From positions 62,001 through 126,000 of the forward strand of contig JBGAGE010000013.1 in assembly GCA_044226865.1 (NCBI GenBank): 64,000 nucleotides of DNA, given 5' to 3'. This stretch comes from TMP-86 sp044226865. GTDB lineage: Bacteria > Pseudomonadota > Gammaproteobacteria > Steroidobacterales > Steroidobacteraceae. Below the pieces are notes generated by a model. That model did no database searches. It saw only the letters and a program-made list of their open reading frames with translations, and was not told the origin of the DNA. Each line of letters opens with the position of its first letter. Position 1 is the first letter of the stretch. The translations under genes and the position numbers were made by a program. Of this stretch, positions 28,183 to 37,129 are shown piece by piece.

Positions 28183-28926
28183 TCAAAACGACCGGATTCC
28201 GAAAAGTCCGCATCCAACGTACACCGTTCGCTTTCGTTTGGTAGGTCGATGCGGTTCGCGCGCCTTGAGCCACTGATCTTGTCGGATCAGAAATTGAATC
28301 CCTTCTTCGCGTAGGAATCGGTCGTACGCCCCTAGCTCCCGCTGATCGAACCTCTCTGCAAGAACGGTCCGGTGGAACCGGCCGATGGTGCTCTCATCGT
28401 CAGGCGTCAAAATATTCGAAAATGTCGTATCGACTATTCCTTCCAACGTCGAGAGCGAGTAGCCCAGGGCGTGACCTTTCTCGATGCCTTTCAGGAGAAA
28501 CTCGTTCGCCTGCAGGCAGATGTGGCCCTTTCGGTCGACCGTCACCAAGTGGTGTGCCCGCAGGATTTTGAGGACGGCGGACGGTTTGGCGTCGCCGAGG
28601 GCAATATTGATCAGGGTCGTGAAGCTGGCTTGGCCGCGCATTGGAAGTTGACGCGGCGCTCCCTTCGCGTCCAAGAAGATGGGGTCCGTCCGCCACTGCG
28701 TCAGAACCCGAGAGTACTCCAGGACACCCACCGGCGGCACGGGATGCTGTTGAACATGCCGACGGCGCTTGAAAGTGGCCGTCATTGCCTTTTGAATGTC
28801 CTGTGGGCTGACGCCCGCCATTAGGTACAGGGTAACGAATCGATCCAGCGTCCGGCGCCAGTGTCGCGCCCCGTCCAAGCGGCTGCGGGAGGGGCGGCGC
28901 GCTGCTTTGGGCCGACGGGCTTTCAC
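28183..28926 (-). CDS. DUF6502-type protein, third of three paralogues
   Basis: A 247-residue soluble protein of unknown function. After a basic N terminus (KARRPKAARRPSRSR) it has the same order of segments as its two upstream neighbours: a short helical part, a spacer with YSRVLTQWRTDPIFLDAKGA, a segment resembling winged-helix (LKILRAHHLVTVDRKGHI), and a C-terminal part ending GCGLFGIRSF. It overlaps the preceding gene by 4 bp and is the last gene of the triplet. Assignment to DUF6502 is by overall resemblance. Confidence 0.6.
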   Translation of the reverse strand: MKARRPKAARRPSRSRLDGARHWRRTLDRFVTLYLMAGVSPQDIQKAMTATFKRRRHVQQHPVPPVGVLEYSRVLTQWRTDPIFLDAKGAPRQLPMRGQASFTTLINIALGDAKPSAVLKILRAHHLVTVDRKGHICLQANEFLLKGIEKGHALGYSLSTLEGIVDTTFSNILTPDDESTIGRFHRTVLAERFDQRELGAYDRFLREEGIQFLIRQDQWLKAREPHRPTKRKRTVYVGCGLFGIRSF

Positions 28927-29720
28927 GGGGCCGCCTTCGAGGAAGTGGAATCGGAGTACGCAAAGACCTCAACGCCGGCCTGGATGGATTCCTCGTTGGC
29001 CTGGTATGCCTGCGAGTGCGCCAGGTCGTCGATCTGGTCGAGCATCCGATGCGCTATCCGCTTCACCTGTCGATGGAATTCATCCGCCATGTGTTTGGAG
29101 ATTGTGACGGTCGTGTTGCGCTCGCAGCGCGTCTCTTCTTCTGTTTTGGGCGAACAGAAGTTGTGGGCAACGGTCGAGTACCAGGCGCAGGAGATGGCCG
29201 GAATCCGGTTCAGCATCCACGGGTGAGGGGAGGGTGTGCCGGCGACTCGACGCTGAGGTTGCAACCGACCTTCTTCGTCCCGCAGCAACGTTTTCTGGCG
29301 TAACAGCTCCTGGACGATGTGCGGGATTCGATCGGCCGGCAGGATCCCTTCACACAACGACATGAAACTTCGCACGCCGTTCAAGGGCAGCGGTAAGGGC
29401 TGGGAGGCCTCGTCCAGCCATCGAGGTTCCCGGTACCAGCGACCCAGCACCTCCGATACTCGTATCAACTCTTGAAACCCCAAGGCCTCTTGCGGCCGAT
29501 AGGGTTGGCGGCGATACGCGCCCAGGGCGCGCCGAATCCCGGCGCGGGCTGCGGAATCAGAAAGACCCAGGTCCTCGCCAAATTCCAGCAGTGCTCGAGC
29601 CAGCTGCTCGAACATCCGCTCCTGATCGGATAGCCCCGTTGAAGCGGGTGAACCGCGAGTGCGCGACCCGTCTGATACGACTCGTGTCCGCTTGGCCGTC
29701 CTGGCGTTCGCGCGCGTCAT
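28923..29720 (-). CDS. DUF6502-type protein, second of three paralogues
   Basis: A 265-residue protein of unknown function with the same plan as its neighbours: an N-terminal helical region (FEQLARALLEFGEDLGLS), a middle segment with VLGRWYREPRWLDEASQP, a winged-helix-like part (VQELLRQKTLLRDEEGRLQP) and a C-terminal region ending in a Ser/Lys-rich tail. It lies 4 bp after the upstream paralogue and overlaps the downstream one, indicating one transcript. No enzymatic motif or membrane segment is visible. Confidence 0.6.
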   Translation of the reverse strand: MTRANARTAKRTRVVSDGSRTRGSPASTGLSDQERMFEQLARALLEFGEDLGLSDSAARAGIRRALGAYRRQPYRPQEALGFQELIRVSEVLGRWYREPRWLDEASQPLPLPLNGVRSFMSLCEGILPADRIPHIVQELLRQKTLLRDEEGRLQPQRRVAGTPSPHPWMLNRIPAISCAWYSTVAHNFCSPKTEEETRCERNTTVTISKHMADEFHRQVKRIAHRMLDQIDDLAHSQAYQANEESIQAGVEVFAYSDSTSSKAAP

Positions 29721-29724
29721 GGGG

Positions 29725-30597
29725 TCAGGTGTCCTTCCTACGCCGCTGTTTGGATATCTTGGGCTCTACGGTGGTTGGTTCCTCGATGAGATAGAACCCC
29801 ATCCCCAATCGAACGGCGGGCTGGGCTTTACGCCCGGGGGAGACGTTGCTATGGGGGTTATCCAGGAATTCCTGCATGGAATCGGCCAGCGAATCGGCGT
29901 AGTTCGTGAAATCACGCTTGAGCACCGGCCCGTACTTCGGATCAATGCTCCGGTTCACCACAAACCGGGCGAACCGCGGGCGCATGGGATTCTTCAAGTT
30001 GAAGCGCAGCGTCTCCAGGAGATCCCGCATCCGTTCCCCGACTTCTTGGATACCCTCAGGATCCCATTTGACGGTGGTGATGGTCCTGGACAGGGCCTCT
30101 ACCTGTTTGCCGGGTAGGAGGCGGACCGCGTTGGCGCGGATGAGCTCCTGCAGCACCGCACGGGATTTGGGTCCGCCGGCGTAGTGCGCCACGAGCGCCT
30201 GGAAGGATTTGTGGGGCCCTTTGAGCGGCAGGATTGAAGGCTTCCCCGCCGATTCCTGAAACCGCGAGTCGTTCCACCAGCCTCGCAAGACCCGCTCGGC
30301 GCGGGCGGCTCCGATCTGCCCCTCGATCGGAGGCACGTGCGATTCGGGTTCCTCTGCCTCGGCCTGGAGCTTCACGATCTCGGTGACCTCGGAGCGGGTG
30401 AGGCCCGTGGCCACGGCGATCCGGGAGAAATTTGGGCGCTCGCCGCCGAGCATCTCCTGGGCGGATCGCACGTAGGATTCTTTGGCGAGACGGTGAAACT
30501 CACCGGCGCCGATCCCGACTTCCAGCATCAGGCGCGTCAGGGGATCCAGCAGCCGCAAGATGGCCCGGCGCAGGGCGTTGCGCAAATGGTCGCTCAT
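29725..30597 (-). CDS. DUF6502-type protein, first of three paralogues
   Basis: A 290-residue protein of unknown function. The N terminus (RAILRLLDPLTRLMLEVGIG and FHRLAKESYVRSAQEML) and the HTH-like ISRIAVATGLTRSEV-type segment (FSRIAVATGLTRSEVTEIV, about 56-74) are characteristic of DUF6502 proteins. A middle WWNDSRFQ block and a helical C-terminal half follow. It is the first gene of the minus-strand triplet; its promoter must lie in the 30598-30929 gap shared with the conjugative-element regulators, which is visibly AT-rich. Confidence 0.65.
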   Translation of the reverse strand: MSDHLRNALRRAILRLLDPLTRLMLEVGIGAGEFHRLAKESYVRSAQEMLGGERPNFSRIAVATGLTRSEVTEIVKLQAEAEEPESHVPPIEGQIGAARAERVLRGWWNDSRFQESAGKPSILPLKGPHKSFQALVAHYAGGPKSRAVLQELIRANAVRLLPGKQVEALSRTITTVKWDPEGIQEVGERMRDLLETLRFNLKNPMRPRFARFVVNRSIDPKYGPVLKRDFTNYADSLADSMQEFLDNPHSNVSPGRKAQPAVRLGMGFYLIEEPTTVEPKISKQRRRKDT

Positions 30598-30929
30598 GTC
30601 AGCTGTCGCATGGCGCCTCCGCTGGGAGTGGCGGGAAGAAGTGTTGAAGTAATCATGGCATATTCTATTGCCATAAAAAATACACGTAAATGCTCAAATG
30701 CGTCAATTATTCAACTGGCGTTAAGTTAAATGGAGGTCGAAGCACGAGAGGATTAAGGCTATAAATAACCCGATCAAAACCTGAATTATCCGGTCATTTC
30801 TGTGGAAACTACCTCTTGAGGTCGAGGCAGAATCCGTAGATAGTGCAAAAAATAATGCATCTAGTGTGAAATGTGGGGAGTGGGCGTGGAGTGCCCGATG
30901 AACTATCGGTTGTCCGGTGGAGGAAGGAT

Positions 30930-31646
30930 GTGAATAGCCAGGCTGCGTTGCGGTCCCACAAGGTCAGGGCATCGAGAATCCCCGCCAACCTCCTCGGCGC
31001 GCTACGTGGAGTGAATGGCGAATTGCTGGAGGGCCTGCGCCGAAGCTTTTTGTCGGGAAGGCAGATTCAGCCGGTCCCGTTGAACATCGGGCGACGGATC
31101 GCCGTAATGAGCGATGAGCAAATTGATCACTGCGCCCGATGCGGGCTCTTGCTTGTGGACCTTCGATTCCTGCACAAGGCCTATACGTCGGAAGGGGTGG
31201 GGCAGGCGGAGGCGGACTACGAACTGGACTCCACGATGCCGGCCAACAGCTGGCTAAGCCCCGTGCAGTTTGTGTCTCTCGCACATTCCACACTGATGAC
31301 CGCCTGGCACATGTGCCAATGGGACATTGATGCGGCGGCCGTGTTGCTCGGTGTAGAGCCCACCTTTGCGCACGCGCTTGCTCAGGTTGAACCCCTGGAG
31401 ATTTCCCAGGTCGCGCGCAAGTTTGGCCATCTGGTGCTGCCGCGCTGGCACGCCCGCGAGGATGTCTGGCACGACCTGCTCAGTTTGGGAGTCGGCGACT
31501 CCAGGGTTGCCATCAATCTGGCCGTCCGTGGATTGCAGTTGAGCGGCGCGTTATATGGCGGTCGTGTCCTGGATCGACCGGCCATCAGCCGACAGTTTGG
31601 CCGCAAACTCCGGCCAAACCCTTCGCTGCCCGCAGTACGAACCTAG
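30930..31646 (+). CDS. FlhD-like regulator candidate of the conjugative element
   Basis: A 238-residue protein. GTG 30930 follows AGGAAGG (30921-30927); the frame is open to 30873. The segment from about residue 118 to 170 (FVSLAHSTLMTAWHMCQW, then AAVLLGVEPTFAHAL and ISQVARKF) resembles the FlhD pattern of a helical dimerisation region, an LGI-type motif and an LxLPQ-like helix. It is much longer than FlhD itself. Two genes downstream lies an FlhC-like protein, the pairing known from SetDC of SXT and AcaDC of IncC plasmids, which activate transfer genes. The assignment is inference from pattern and context. Confidence 0.5.
   Translation: MNSQAALRSHKVRASRIPANLLGALRGVNGELLEGLRRSFLSGRQIQPVPLNIGRRIAVMSDEQIDHCARCGLLLVDLRFLHKAYTSEGVGQAEADYELDSTMPANSWLSPVQFVSLAHSTLMTAWHMCQWDIDAAAVLLGVEPTFAHALAQVEPLEISQVARKFGHLVLPRWHAREDVWHDLLSLGVGDSRVAINLAVRGLQLSGALYGGRVLDRPAISRQFGRKLRPNPSLPAVRT
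31594..31622 (+). promoter_or_regulatory. Transfer box a (conserved 29-bp motif)
   Basis: AGTTTGGCCGCAAACTCCGG continued by CCAAACCCT. This copy is a clear inverted repeat, GTTTGGCCG and CGGCCAAAC separated by 7 bp. It overlaps the end of the FlhD-like gene and lies about 60 bp before the AlpA-like gene. Closely related boxes precede virB2, virD4 and mobC. Confidence 0.65.
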
Positions 31647-31683
31647 CGCAGTCTGTCGCGTCATGCTTCAAGGGAAGTCTATC

Positions 31684-32085
31684 GTGACGCGAACATTGGT
31701 TAAGTCACCCGCCACTCGGCGCGCAGCCAAACACCTGTCGTCGGAAGGGGGTGAGCAATTGGCCTTGGATATCCGGTCGCCACGTGCACACACACCGAAA
31801 AAGCCCCGGGAGGTGCGTGCTGTACGCAAGCCCATTCCCGTACGGGCCTCCGACATGGATCAGATCTTGAATTCGGCCGATATCGAACGCGTGACCGGCC
31901 GACATCGATGCACGGTGTATCGGTGGATGGCCGAAGGGAGATTTCCCGCCAAGGTAGTTCGCGACGGCAGGCCCATCGGTTGGCTGCGATCGGAAGTCGA
32001 GCGTTGGCTGCACCAACCCTTTCGTAGGGTTCCGGTGGTGTCGCTTGCTCAGGGCGCTTCGCCGTCCGAATCTGCGGCTTCCTGA
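31684..32085 (+). CDS. AlpA-family DNA-binding regulator
   Basis: A 133-residue protein whose C-terminal half is an AlpA/MerR-like helix-turn-helix: LNSADIERVTGRHRCTVYRW followed by RFPAKVVRDGRPIGWLRSEV. The N-terminal half is basic and low-complexity. GTG 31684 has AAGGGAAG 8 nt upstream; ATG 31663 is an alternative start that would contain that sequence. AlpA proteins control excision or transfer genes in prophages and integrative elements. It sits between the FlhD-like and FlhC-like genes, overlapping the latter. Confidence 0.75.
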   Translation: MTRTLVKSPATRRAAKHLSSEGGEQLALDIRSPRAHTPKKPREVRAVRKPIPVRASDMDQILNSADIERVTGRHRCTVYRWMAEGRFPAKVVRDGRPIGWLRSEVERWLHQPFRRVPVVSLAQGASPSESAAS

Positions 32086-32701
32086 TTTTGTGCGTATCTC
32101 AGAGCAGCGATTTGAGAAGGATCTACGGCGCTACGAGTTGGCGCAGCGGATGATTGCACATGAGGCGCGCCGGGGGACGATCGTTCGCTGGACCGGGCTG
32201 TCAAGGCATCGTGTTGCGCTGCTATTGAGGGAATTCAACCGACCCGATAAGAACCGCTACCGCGGTCCGCCGCCTTGTACGGCAGCCTTTTTCTGCAAAA
32301 CCCTGGCGCATGAATCCGAGAGCGCCGCGTTCGCCTACGTGGGCATGCAGATGAATGTCATCGAGGCCCCGCCAGACGGCTCTGCCGCCGGGTTGGCCTC
32401 GCTCAGCCGGGCCGAGAAGTTGGTCAACGCCTTCGAGCTGTATCGGGAGGTCGTGCCCAATACTCGCTTCTCCTTGGAGCACGTCATGCTCCTGGCGTCG
32501 GAACTGTCGACCCAGGAATGCCTGTTGCTCGACACGTGCAAGGATTGCGGCGGGTTATGGGTTCGGGAGAAGATCGGCCGGCCACGACGCCTCTGTCCGT
32601 TTTGTCGCGCCAAAGGGCTGCGGCCGGCCGTTCCATTCTCGTCCATCCCCGGCGAAACCGTGATCCATCAGTCCTCGGTCAAACAGGCGAGCAGCACGTA
32701 A
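32045..32701 (+). CDS. FlhC-like transcriptional activator
   Basis: A 218-residue protein resembling FlhC. It has an N-terminal helical region with RYELAQRMIAHEARRGTIVR and an HTH-like WTGLSRHRVALLLREF, then a C-terminal four-cysteine zinc site (CKDCGG...CPFCRAKG), as in flagellar FlhC. FlhC homologues paired with FlhD-like partners are master activators of conjugation in SXT/R391 (SetC) and IncC (AcaC). The TTG start at 32045 overlaps the AlpA-like gene; a GTG at 32090 is possible. No flagellar genes are nearby. Confidence 0.75.
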   Translation: MLRALRRPNLRLPDFVRISEQRFEKDLRRYELAQRMIAHEARRGTIVRWTGLSRHRVALLLREFNRPDKNRYRGPPPCTAAFFCKTLAHESESAAFAYVGMQMNVIEAPPDGSAAGLASLSRAEKLVNAFELYREVVPNTRFSLEHVMLLASELSTQECLLLDTCKDCGGLWVREKIGRPRRLCPFCRAKGLRPAVPFSSIPGETVIHQSSVKQASST

Positions 32702-32958
32702 TACAGCGCGAGCACGCCCAGCGCGCTCAATGCGATGCCCAGCGCCACAGCGTACGGGAAGTGCCCGGTCGGCGCCGCTAGTCGGTAGAACCCCGCCGTG
32801 ACCACCGCTCCCGCGCTGATCGTGGAGCAGATCCACACCAACACCGGTTCCAAGAGCGACAACACGCCCAGCAAGAGCGCGCGCACGACGGAGAGAGCCG
32901 CATAACCAACATCGGTCATTCCGTCCAGAGCCGCCGATCGCATGTGTTGAACTCGCAT
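32668..32958 (-). CDS. Small membrane protein of the conjugative element
   Basis: A 96-residue protein with two to three hydrophobic segments (SVVRALLLGVLSLLEPVLVW and PYAVALGIALSALGVLALYY). ATG 32958 gives the N terminus MRVQHMRSAA; the frame continues upstream without protein character. It overlaps the FlhC-like gene end on the opposite strand. I do not recognise a family. Entry exclusion or regulation of the secretion system is possible from position but unsupported. Confidence 0.5.
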   Translation of the reverse strand: MRVQHMRSAALDGMTDVGYAALSVVRALLLGVLSLLEPVLVWICSTISAGAVVTAGFYRLAAPTGHFPYAVALGIALSALGVLALYYVLLACLTED

Positions 32959-33084
32959 GATGCGTGCCTCCCGTAGTCGATTAATCGAGAAAGTAGCGTA
33001 GCGCGCTTTGTCTGATTCACCGAATTGACGGTGAATTCCTTCGCATTTCGTTGCTTTTCGTCGCACAGAAATTTCGCCAGTGGA

Positions 33085-33113
33085 AGTTTGGCCGCGAACT
33101 CAGCTCAAACCCT
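33085..33113 (+). promoter_or_regulatory. Transfer box b upstream of the virB operon
   Basis: AGTTTGGCCGCGAACTCAGC continued by TCAAACCCT. It matches box a at all but four positions and lies about 135 bp before virB2, in the gap between the minus-strand small membrane protein and the secretion operon. Confidence 0.65.
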
Positions 33114-33248
33114 CTCTGCGTTTGTTCCTTCTTGATTGCTGAACTGTGCTCCGTGGCGCGACAGGGTGCGGAGCGCGTCGAAACGCAACGCTCTGCAACC
33201 TGCTGCAACGGAATTCAACAAGGGTGTGCGAGGAAGGAGGGTGCAGGA

Positions 33249-33548
33249 ATGAAACACGTGCAGTGGAAGTGGGCGACCTGGGTGGGGTGTCTGATGATGG
33301 CGTTGTGGATGGTGCCGGATCTGGCGTTGGCACAGGCCTCGCCGTTTGAGACCGGCGCGACGAACCTGGTGACGACGGTTATCGCGATCGCCACGCCCGT
33401 CGCCATCTTGTTGGTAATGGCGCTGGGGGTAGCGGCCGGCGCCGGTCAGATCTCCTGGAGCTGGCCGATTGGAATCTTGATCGGCATCGCGTTGCTCTTT
33501 GGCGCGACGCCGATCGTCACCTGGGCGCGCGGCCTGTTCGGCGTTTGA
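33249..33548 (+). CDS. virB2: VirB2/TrbC-like major pilin
   Basis: A 99-residue prepilin: signal peptide to about LALAQA, then two hydrophobic helices (NLVTTVIAIATPVAILLVMA and WPIGILIGIALLFGATPIV) joined by a short polar loop, the VirB2 layout. ATG 33249 follows GGAGGG closely. It is first in a ten-gene VirB operon and would form the conjugative pilus. Confidence 0.88.
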   Translation: MKHVQWKWATWVGCLMMALWMVPDLALAQASPFETGATNLVTTVIAIATPVAILLVMALGVAAGAGQISWSWPIGILIGIALLFGATPIVTWARGLFGV

Positions 33549-33558
33549 AGGCCAGCAC

Positions 33559-33906
33559 ATGAGCGCCCATGAAGGACTGACGGCCGATGTGCTGTTCGTG
33601 GCGGCGACCCGCCCGCCGATGCGCTGGGGAGCGCCCTATGTCGCCATCCTGGTGAACGTGGTGGTGATCATGGAGGTGTTTCTCCTGGTGCAGAACCCGC
33701 TGGTGCTGGCGCTCGCGCTGCCCGTCCATGGGGTGTGCGCGCTGCTCTGCGCCCGGGATGTGCGGTTCTTTGAACTCGCGCAGTTGTGGATGCAGACCCG
33801 GATGCTCGGGCTCCTCGGCAATGCTAATGCCTGGCAGGGGGCCACCTATACACCGCTCCCGATCCGCATCGGTCGGCGCGGGCGAAATCCCCGGGTGGCG
33901 CTATGA
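33559..33906 (+). CDS. virB3: VirB3-like inner-membrane component
   Basis: A 115-residue protein starting ATG 33559, with the VirB3 features: an N-terminal LFVAATRPPM segment, one or two membrane helices (YVAILVNVVVIMEVFLLVQN), and a conserved CARDVRFFELAQLW part. It overlaps virB4 by 4 bp. VirB3 joins VirB4 at the base of the secretion channel. Confidence 0.88.
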   Translation: MSAHEGLTADVLFVAATRPPMRWGAPYVAILVNVVVIMEVFLLVQNPLVLALALPVHGVCALLCARDVRFFELAQLWMQTRMLGLLGNANAWQGATYTPLPIRIGRRGRNPRVAL

Positions 33907-36428
33907 GCAACGCGAATCTAAAGCCCCTGGCTGCCTGGAACCCGGCCTGGCCCAAGCGTGAGGCCATGCTGGCGCGGGAGCGGAGCCTGGCAGATCAGGT
34001 GCCGTATTCGGCTCAAGTGTCGGAGTTCATCGTTCGGACCCGTACTGGGGACTACGTGCAGGTGTTCCGGGTGGGCGGGGCGAGCTTTGAGTCGGCGGAT
34101 GATGAGCTGCTCAACACCTGGCATGAACGGCTGTCCCTGGCGTGGCGGAACCTGGCGAGTACGCAGCTGGCCATCTGGACGCACGTCATCCGCCGGCGCG
34201 AGACCCGCTATCCGGACGGGGTCTTCAGCTCGCGCTTTGCGCAAGCCTTGGGGGAGAAGTACCGTCGGCGCATGGCCGGCGAGCAGCTCATGGTCAATGA
34301 GCTGTATGTGTCGATCGTATACCGCAGCGCGCCCGGCGTCGTGACGGACTGGACCGCGCGGGTGCTCTCGCGGGCACAGCGCGGATCGATTGAGCTTGAG
34401 ATCCGCGCGGCGATCGAGGCCTGCGATAAGCATCGGCAAACCCTGCTTGCGGCGTTTGAGCGCTACGACATTGAGCCCTTGCGACTGTACGAGCATGAGG
34501 GGCAGCTGTGTTCGCAGACGCTCGAGTTCTTAGGCTTCCTGTTGAACGGGGAGTGGCAGCGCATGCCGTTGCCGCGCGCCCCGATCGGCGAGGTGCTCGC
34601 CACGTCCCGCCCGATCTTTGGCGTGGAGGTGATCGAGTACCGACCGCCGACCCACACGGTGCTGGGGGCGATGCTCGGCATCAAGGAATACCCCAGTCCC
34701 ACGGTGGTGGGGATGTTCCAGAACCTGTTGTCCGCACCGTTTCCGCTGATCCTCACCCAGTCGTTCACCTTCCTGTCCAAGGGCACGAGTCTGGGGCTCC
34801 TGCAGCGGCAGTTCGCCCGGATGAGCAATGCCGGGGATTTTGCGGTGAGCCAGGCCGAACAGCTGAAAGAAGCCCTCGATGCCGTGGCGGGGGACGAGTT
34901 CGTGCTGGGGGATCATCACTTCTCCCTGCAGGTCCTCACCGATCCGTTCGAGCGCTATGACGTGGACCTCGTCGTGCGCCAGCAGAAGGTCTTGAATGAA
35001 CGGGTGAGTCAGGCGCGACGGATGCTCGCAGATGCCAACTTGACTGTGGCGCGGGAGGATCTGGCGCTGGAAGCGGCATTTTGGGCGCAGCTCCCGGGCT
35101 ACTTCGTGCGCCGCCTGCGCAAGTCCCCGATCACCTCGCGCAACTTTGCGGCGATGGCGCCGTTTCACAACTATCCGATCGGTCGGCCTTCCGGGAATCA
35201 CTGGGGAGAGGCGCTGACGGTGCTGACCACCAGCGCTCGTTCGCCGTATTTCTTCTCCCTCCATGCCTCCGATCCTCAAGACCCTTCCGGCGGGTCACGC
35301 CGGGATGTGGGGCACACCTTCATCTGTGGACCCACCGGCGCCGGCAAGACCGTGATCGTGGGGTTCTTGATTGCAATGCTGACCAAGTTCGGCGCGCATC
35401 AGGTGATCATCGACAAGGACCGGGGCTTACAGATCCTGGTGCGAGCGCTCGGCGGGGAATATCTGCCCTTGAAGACGGGCGAGCCCACGGGCTGCAACCC
35501 GCTGCAGCTGGAGCCGACGCCGTCCAACCTGGATTTCTTGAAGACCTGGCTGCGACTGTTGGTGCAGGACGGCGCCGGCTTGTTGTCGGTTCCGGACGAG
35601 GCGGATCTGGAAGTGGCCTTGCGCGGCACGCTGGCGTTGGAGCCTGCCGATCGGTGTTTGTCTCGCCTGATCGAGTTCTTGGATGCCACGGTGCCCGATG
35701 GTGTGTATGCGCGCCTGTCCAAGTGGTGCCAGGTCACGCAAGGCGAGTACGCCTGGGTGTTTGACAACCCGCAGGACCGGATGGTCGCCCACCTGTCCGC
35801 CCATGCCCTCATCGGGTTTGATTGCACGGATCTGTTGGGGCATGCCGTGATCCGGGCTCCGGTCACGGCGTACTTGTTGCACCTGATCGGCGGGCTGTTG
35901 GGCTCACGGCGCCTGGTGTGTTGGCTCGATGAGTTCCAGGCCCTGCTCGCCGATCCCACCTTTGAATCCTTCGCCGACCAGAGCTTGCCCACGTGGCGAA
36001 AGCTCGATGGCGTGATGTGCCTGGCCACCCAAAGCCCCCGCAAGGTCATCGACAGCCGGATCGCACGCTCGGTGGTGGAGCAGACGCCGACCAAGATCTT
36101 CCTGCCCAACGCCGATGCCACGCGGGAGGACTACGTGGAGGGGTTTGGTCTGTCGGCGCGCGAGTTCCAACTCATCAAGGAACAACTGGAGCCCGGCTCA
36201 CGGCGATTCCTGATCAAACAGGGCAGGCACTCGGTGGTGTGCCAATTGGATCTGTCGGGCTTTGATCAGGAGCTGGCCGTGTTGTCCGGGCGCGCGCGGT
36301 CGGTGGCGGTACTGGAACAGGTGATCGCAGAACACGGCTCTGACCCGGGTTGCTGGCTCCCGGTGTTCCAAGAGGCGCTGCGCGTGCCCGAAGGCTGGGA
36401 AGGCGTGCCGGCGGGAGGTGAATCATGA
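33903..36428 (+). CDS. virB4: VirB4 secretion ATPase
   Basis: The 841-residue ATPase that powers pilus assembly and substrate transfer. The Walker A motif GPTGAGKT lies near residue 477, and LVCWLDEFQALL near 675 gives Walker B. The N-terminal CagE/TrbE-type half includes KEYPSPTVVGMFQNLLSAPF. It overlaps virB3 and virB5 by 4 bp each. Full length, no frame damage. Confidence 0.95.
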   Translation: MSNANLKPLAAWNPAWPKREAMLARERSLADQVPYSAQVSEFIVRTRTGDYVQVFRVGGASFESADDELLNTWHERLSLAWRNLASTQLAIWTHVIRRRETRYPDGVFSSRFAQALGEKYRRRMAGEQLMVNELYVSIVYRSAPGVVTDWTARVLSRAQRGSIELEIRAAIEACDKHRQTLLAAFERYDIEPLRLYEHEGQLCSQTLEFLGFLLNGEWQRMPLPRAPIGEVLATSRPIFGVEVIEYRPPTHTVLGAMLGIKEYPSPTVVGMFQNLLSAPFPLILTQSFTFLSKGTSLGLLQRQFARMSNAGDFAVSQAEQLKEALDAVAGDEFVLGDHHFSLQVLTDPFERYDVDLVVRQQKVLNERVSQARRMLADANLTVAREDLALEAAFWAQLPGYFVRRLRKSPITSRNFAAMAPFHNYPIGRPSGNHWGEALTVLTTSARSPYFFSLHASDPQDPSGGSRRDVGHTFICGPTGAGKTVIVGFLIAMLTKFGAHQVIIDKDRGLQILVRALGGEYLPLKTGEPTGCNPLQLEPTPSNLDFLKTWLRLLVQDGAGLLSVPDEADLEVALRGTLALEPADRCLSRLIEFLDATVPDGVYARLSKWCQVTQGEYAWVFDNPQDRMVAHLSAHALIGFDCTDLLGHAVIRAPVTAYLLHLIGGLLGSRRLVCWLDEFQALLADPTFESFADQSLPTWRKLDGVMCLATQSPRKVIDSRIARSVVEQTPTKIFLPNADATREDYVEGFGLSAREFQLIKEQLEPGSRRFLIKQGRHSVVCQLDLSGFDQELAVLSGRARSVAVLEQVIAEHGSDPGCWLPVFQEALRVPEGWEGVPAGGES

Positions 36429-37129
36429 AGAGAGTCATCGGCATCGTGGTCGCGTTGCTGTGCTGGGGCGTGCAGCCCGCGCATGCGCAGTTCGCGGTCA
36501 TCGACATCGGCGCGATCACCCAGCTGATCACCGAAGTCGAGCAACTGGATGAACAGATCAACATCGCCCATGAACACTTGACCCAGGCGAAAGCCGCCTA
36601 TGCGGCCATCACCGGCGGGCGCGGGATGGACCTGCTCCTTTCCGATACCGTCCGCAATTATTTGCCCGAGGACTGGGCGCAGCTCGTGGATGCCATGAAT
36701 GGCGTGCAGGGGGCGTTCGGCGCGCTGGCCCGTGACGTGAACGCCACGGTGGAGCGCAATGCGGTGCTCTCGCAAGCCGCGCTCAATGACCTGGCGGCGC
36801 CGGAGCGCGAAGCGTTGATCGCGCGGCGCCGGTCGGTGGCGGTGCTCGAAGCCTTGGCGCGCACGGCTCTCGCGAACGCGAGTGATCGGTTTGGACGTCT
36901 GCAGCAATTGATCGATGCGATTCCAAGGGCTACCGATGAGAAGGCGGTGCTGGATCTACAGGCGCGGATCGGGGCGGAGCAGGGGATGCTCACCAATGAA
37001 GCGACCAAGTTGCAGGTGCTTTACCAGGCCGCGCAGGTGGAGGCCCTCACGGCCAAGCAACGCGCCGATGAGCAGGCGATTGCGGATATCGGGCATTTAA
37101 TGGATCTACCGCCCATGGGATTGCGCTAG
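36425..37129 (+). CDS. virB5: VirB5-like minor pilus protein
   Basis: A 234-residue exported protein: signal peptide ending PAHAQ, then a largely alpha-helical body (VEQLDEQINIAHEHLTQAKA; QVEALTAKQRADEQAIADIG). It is placed between virB4 and virB6 with ATGA overlap, as expected for VirB5, which caps the pilus and helps contact recipients. Confidence 0.85.
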   Translation: MKRVIGIVVALLCWGVQPAHAQFAVIDIGAITQLITEVEQLDEQINIAHEHLTQAKAAYAAITGGRGMDLLLSDTVRNYLPEDWAQLVDAMNGVQGAFGALARDVNATVERNAVLSQAALNDLAAPEREALIARRRSVAVLEALARTALANASDRFGRLQQLIDAIPRATDEKAVLDLQARIGAEQGMLTNEATKLQVLYQAAQVEALTAKQRADEQAIADIGHLMDLPPMGLR

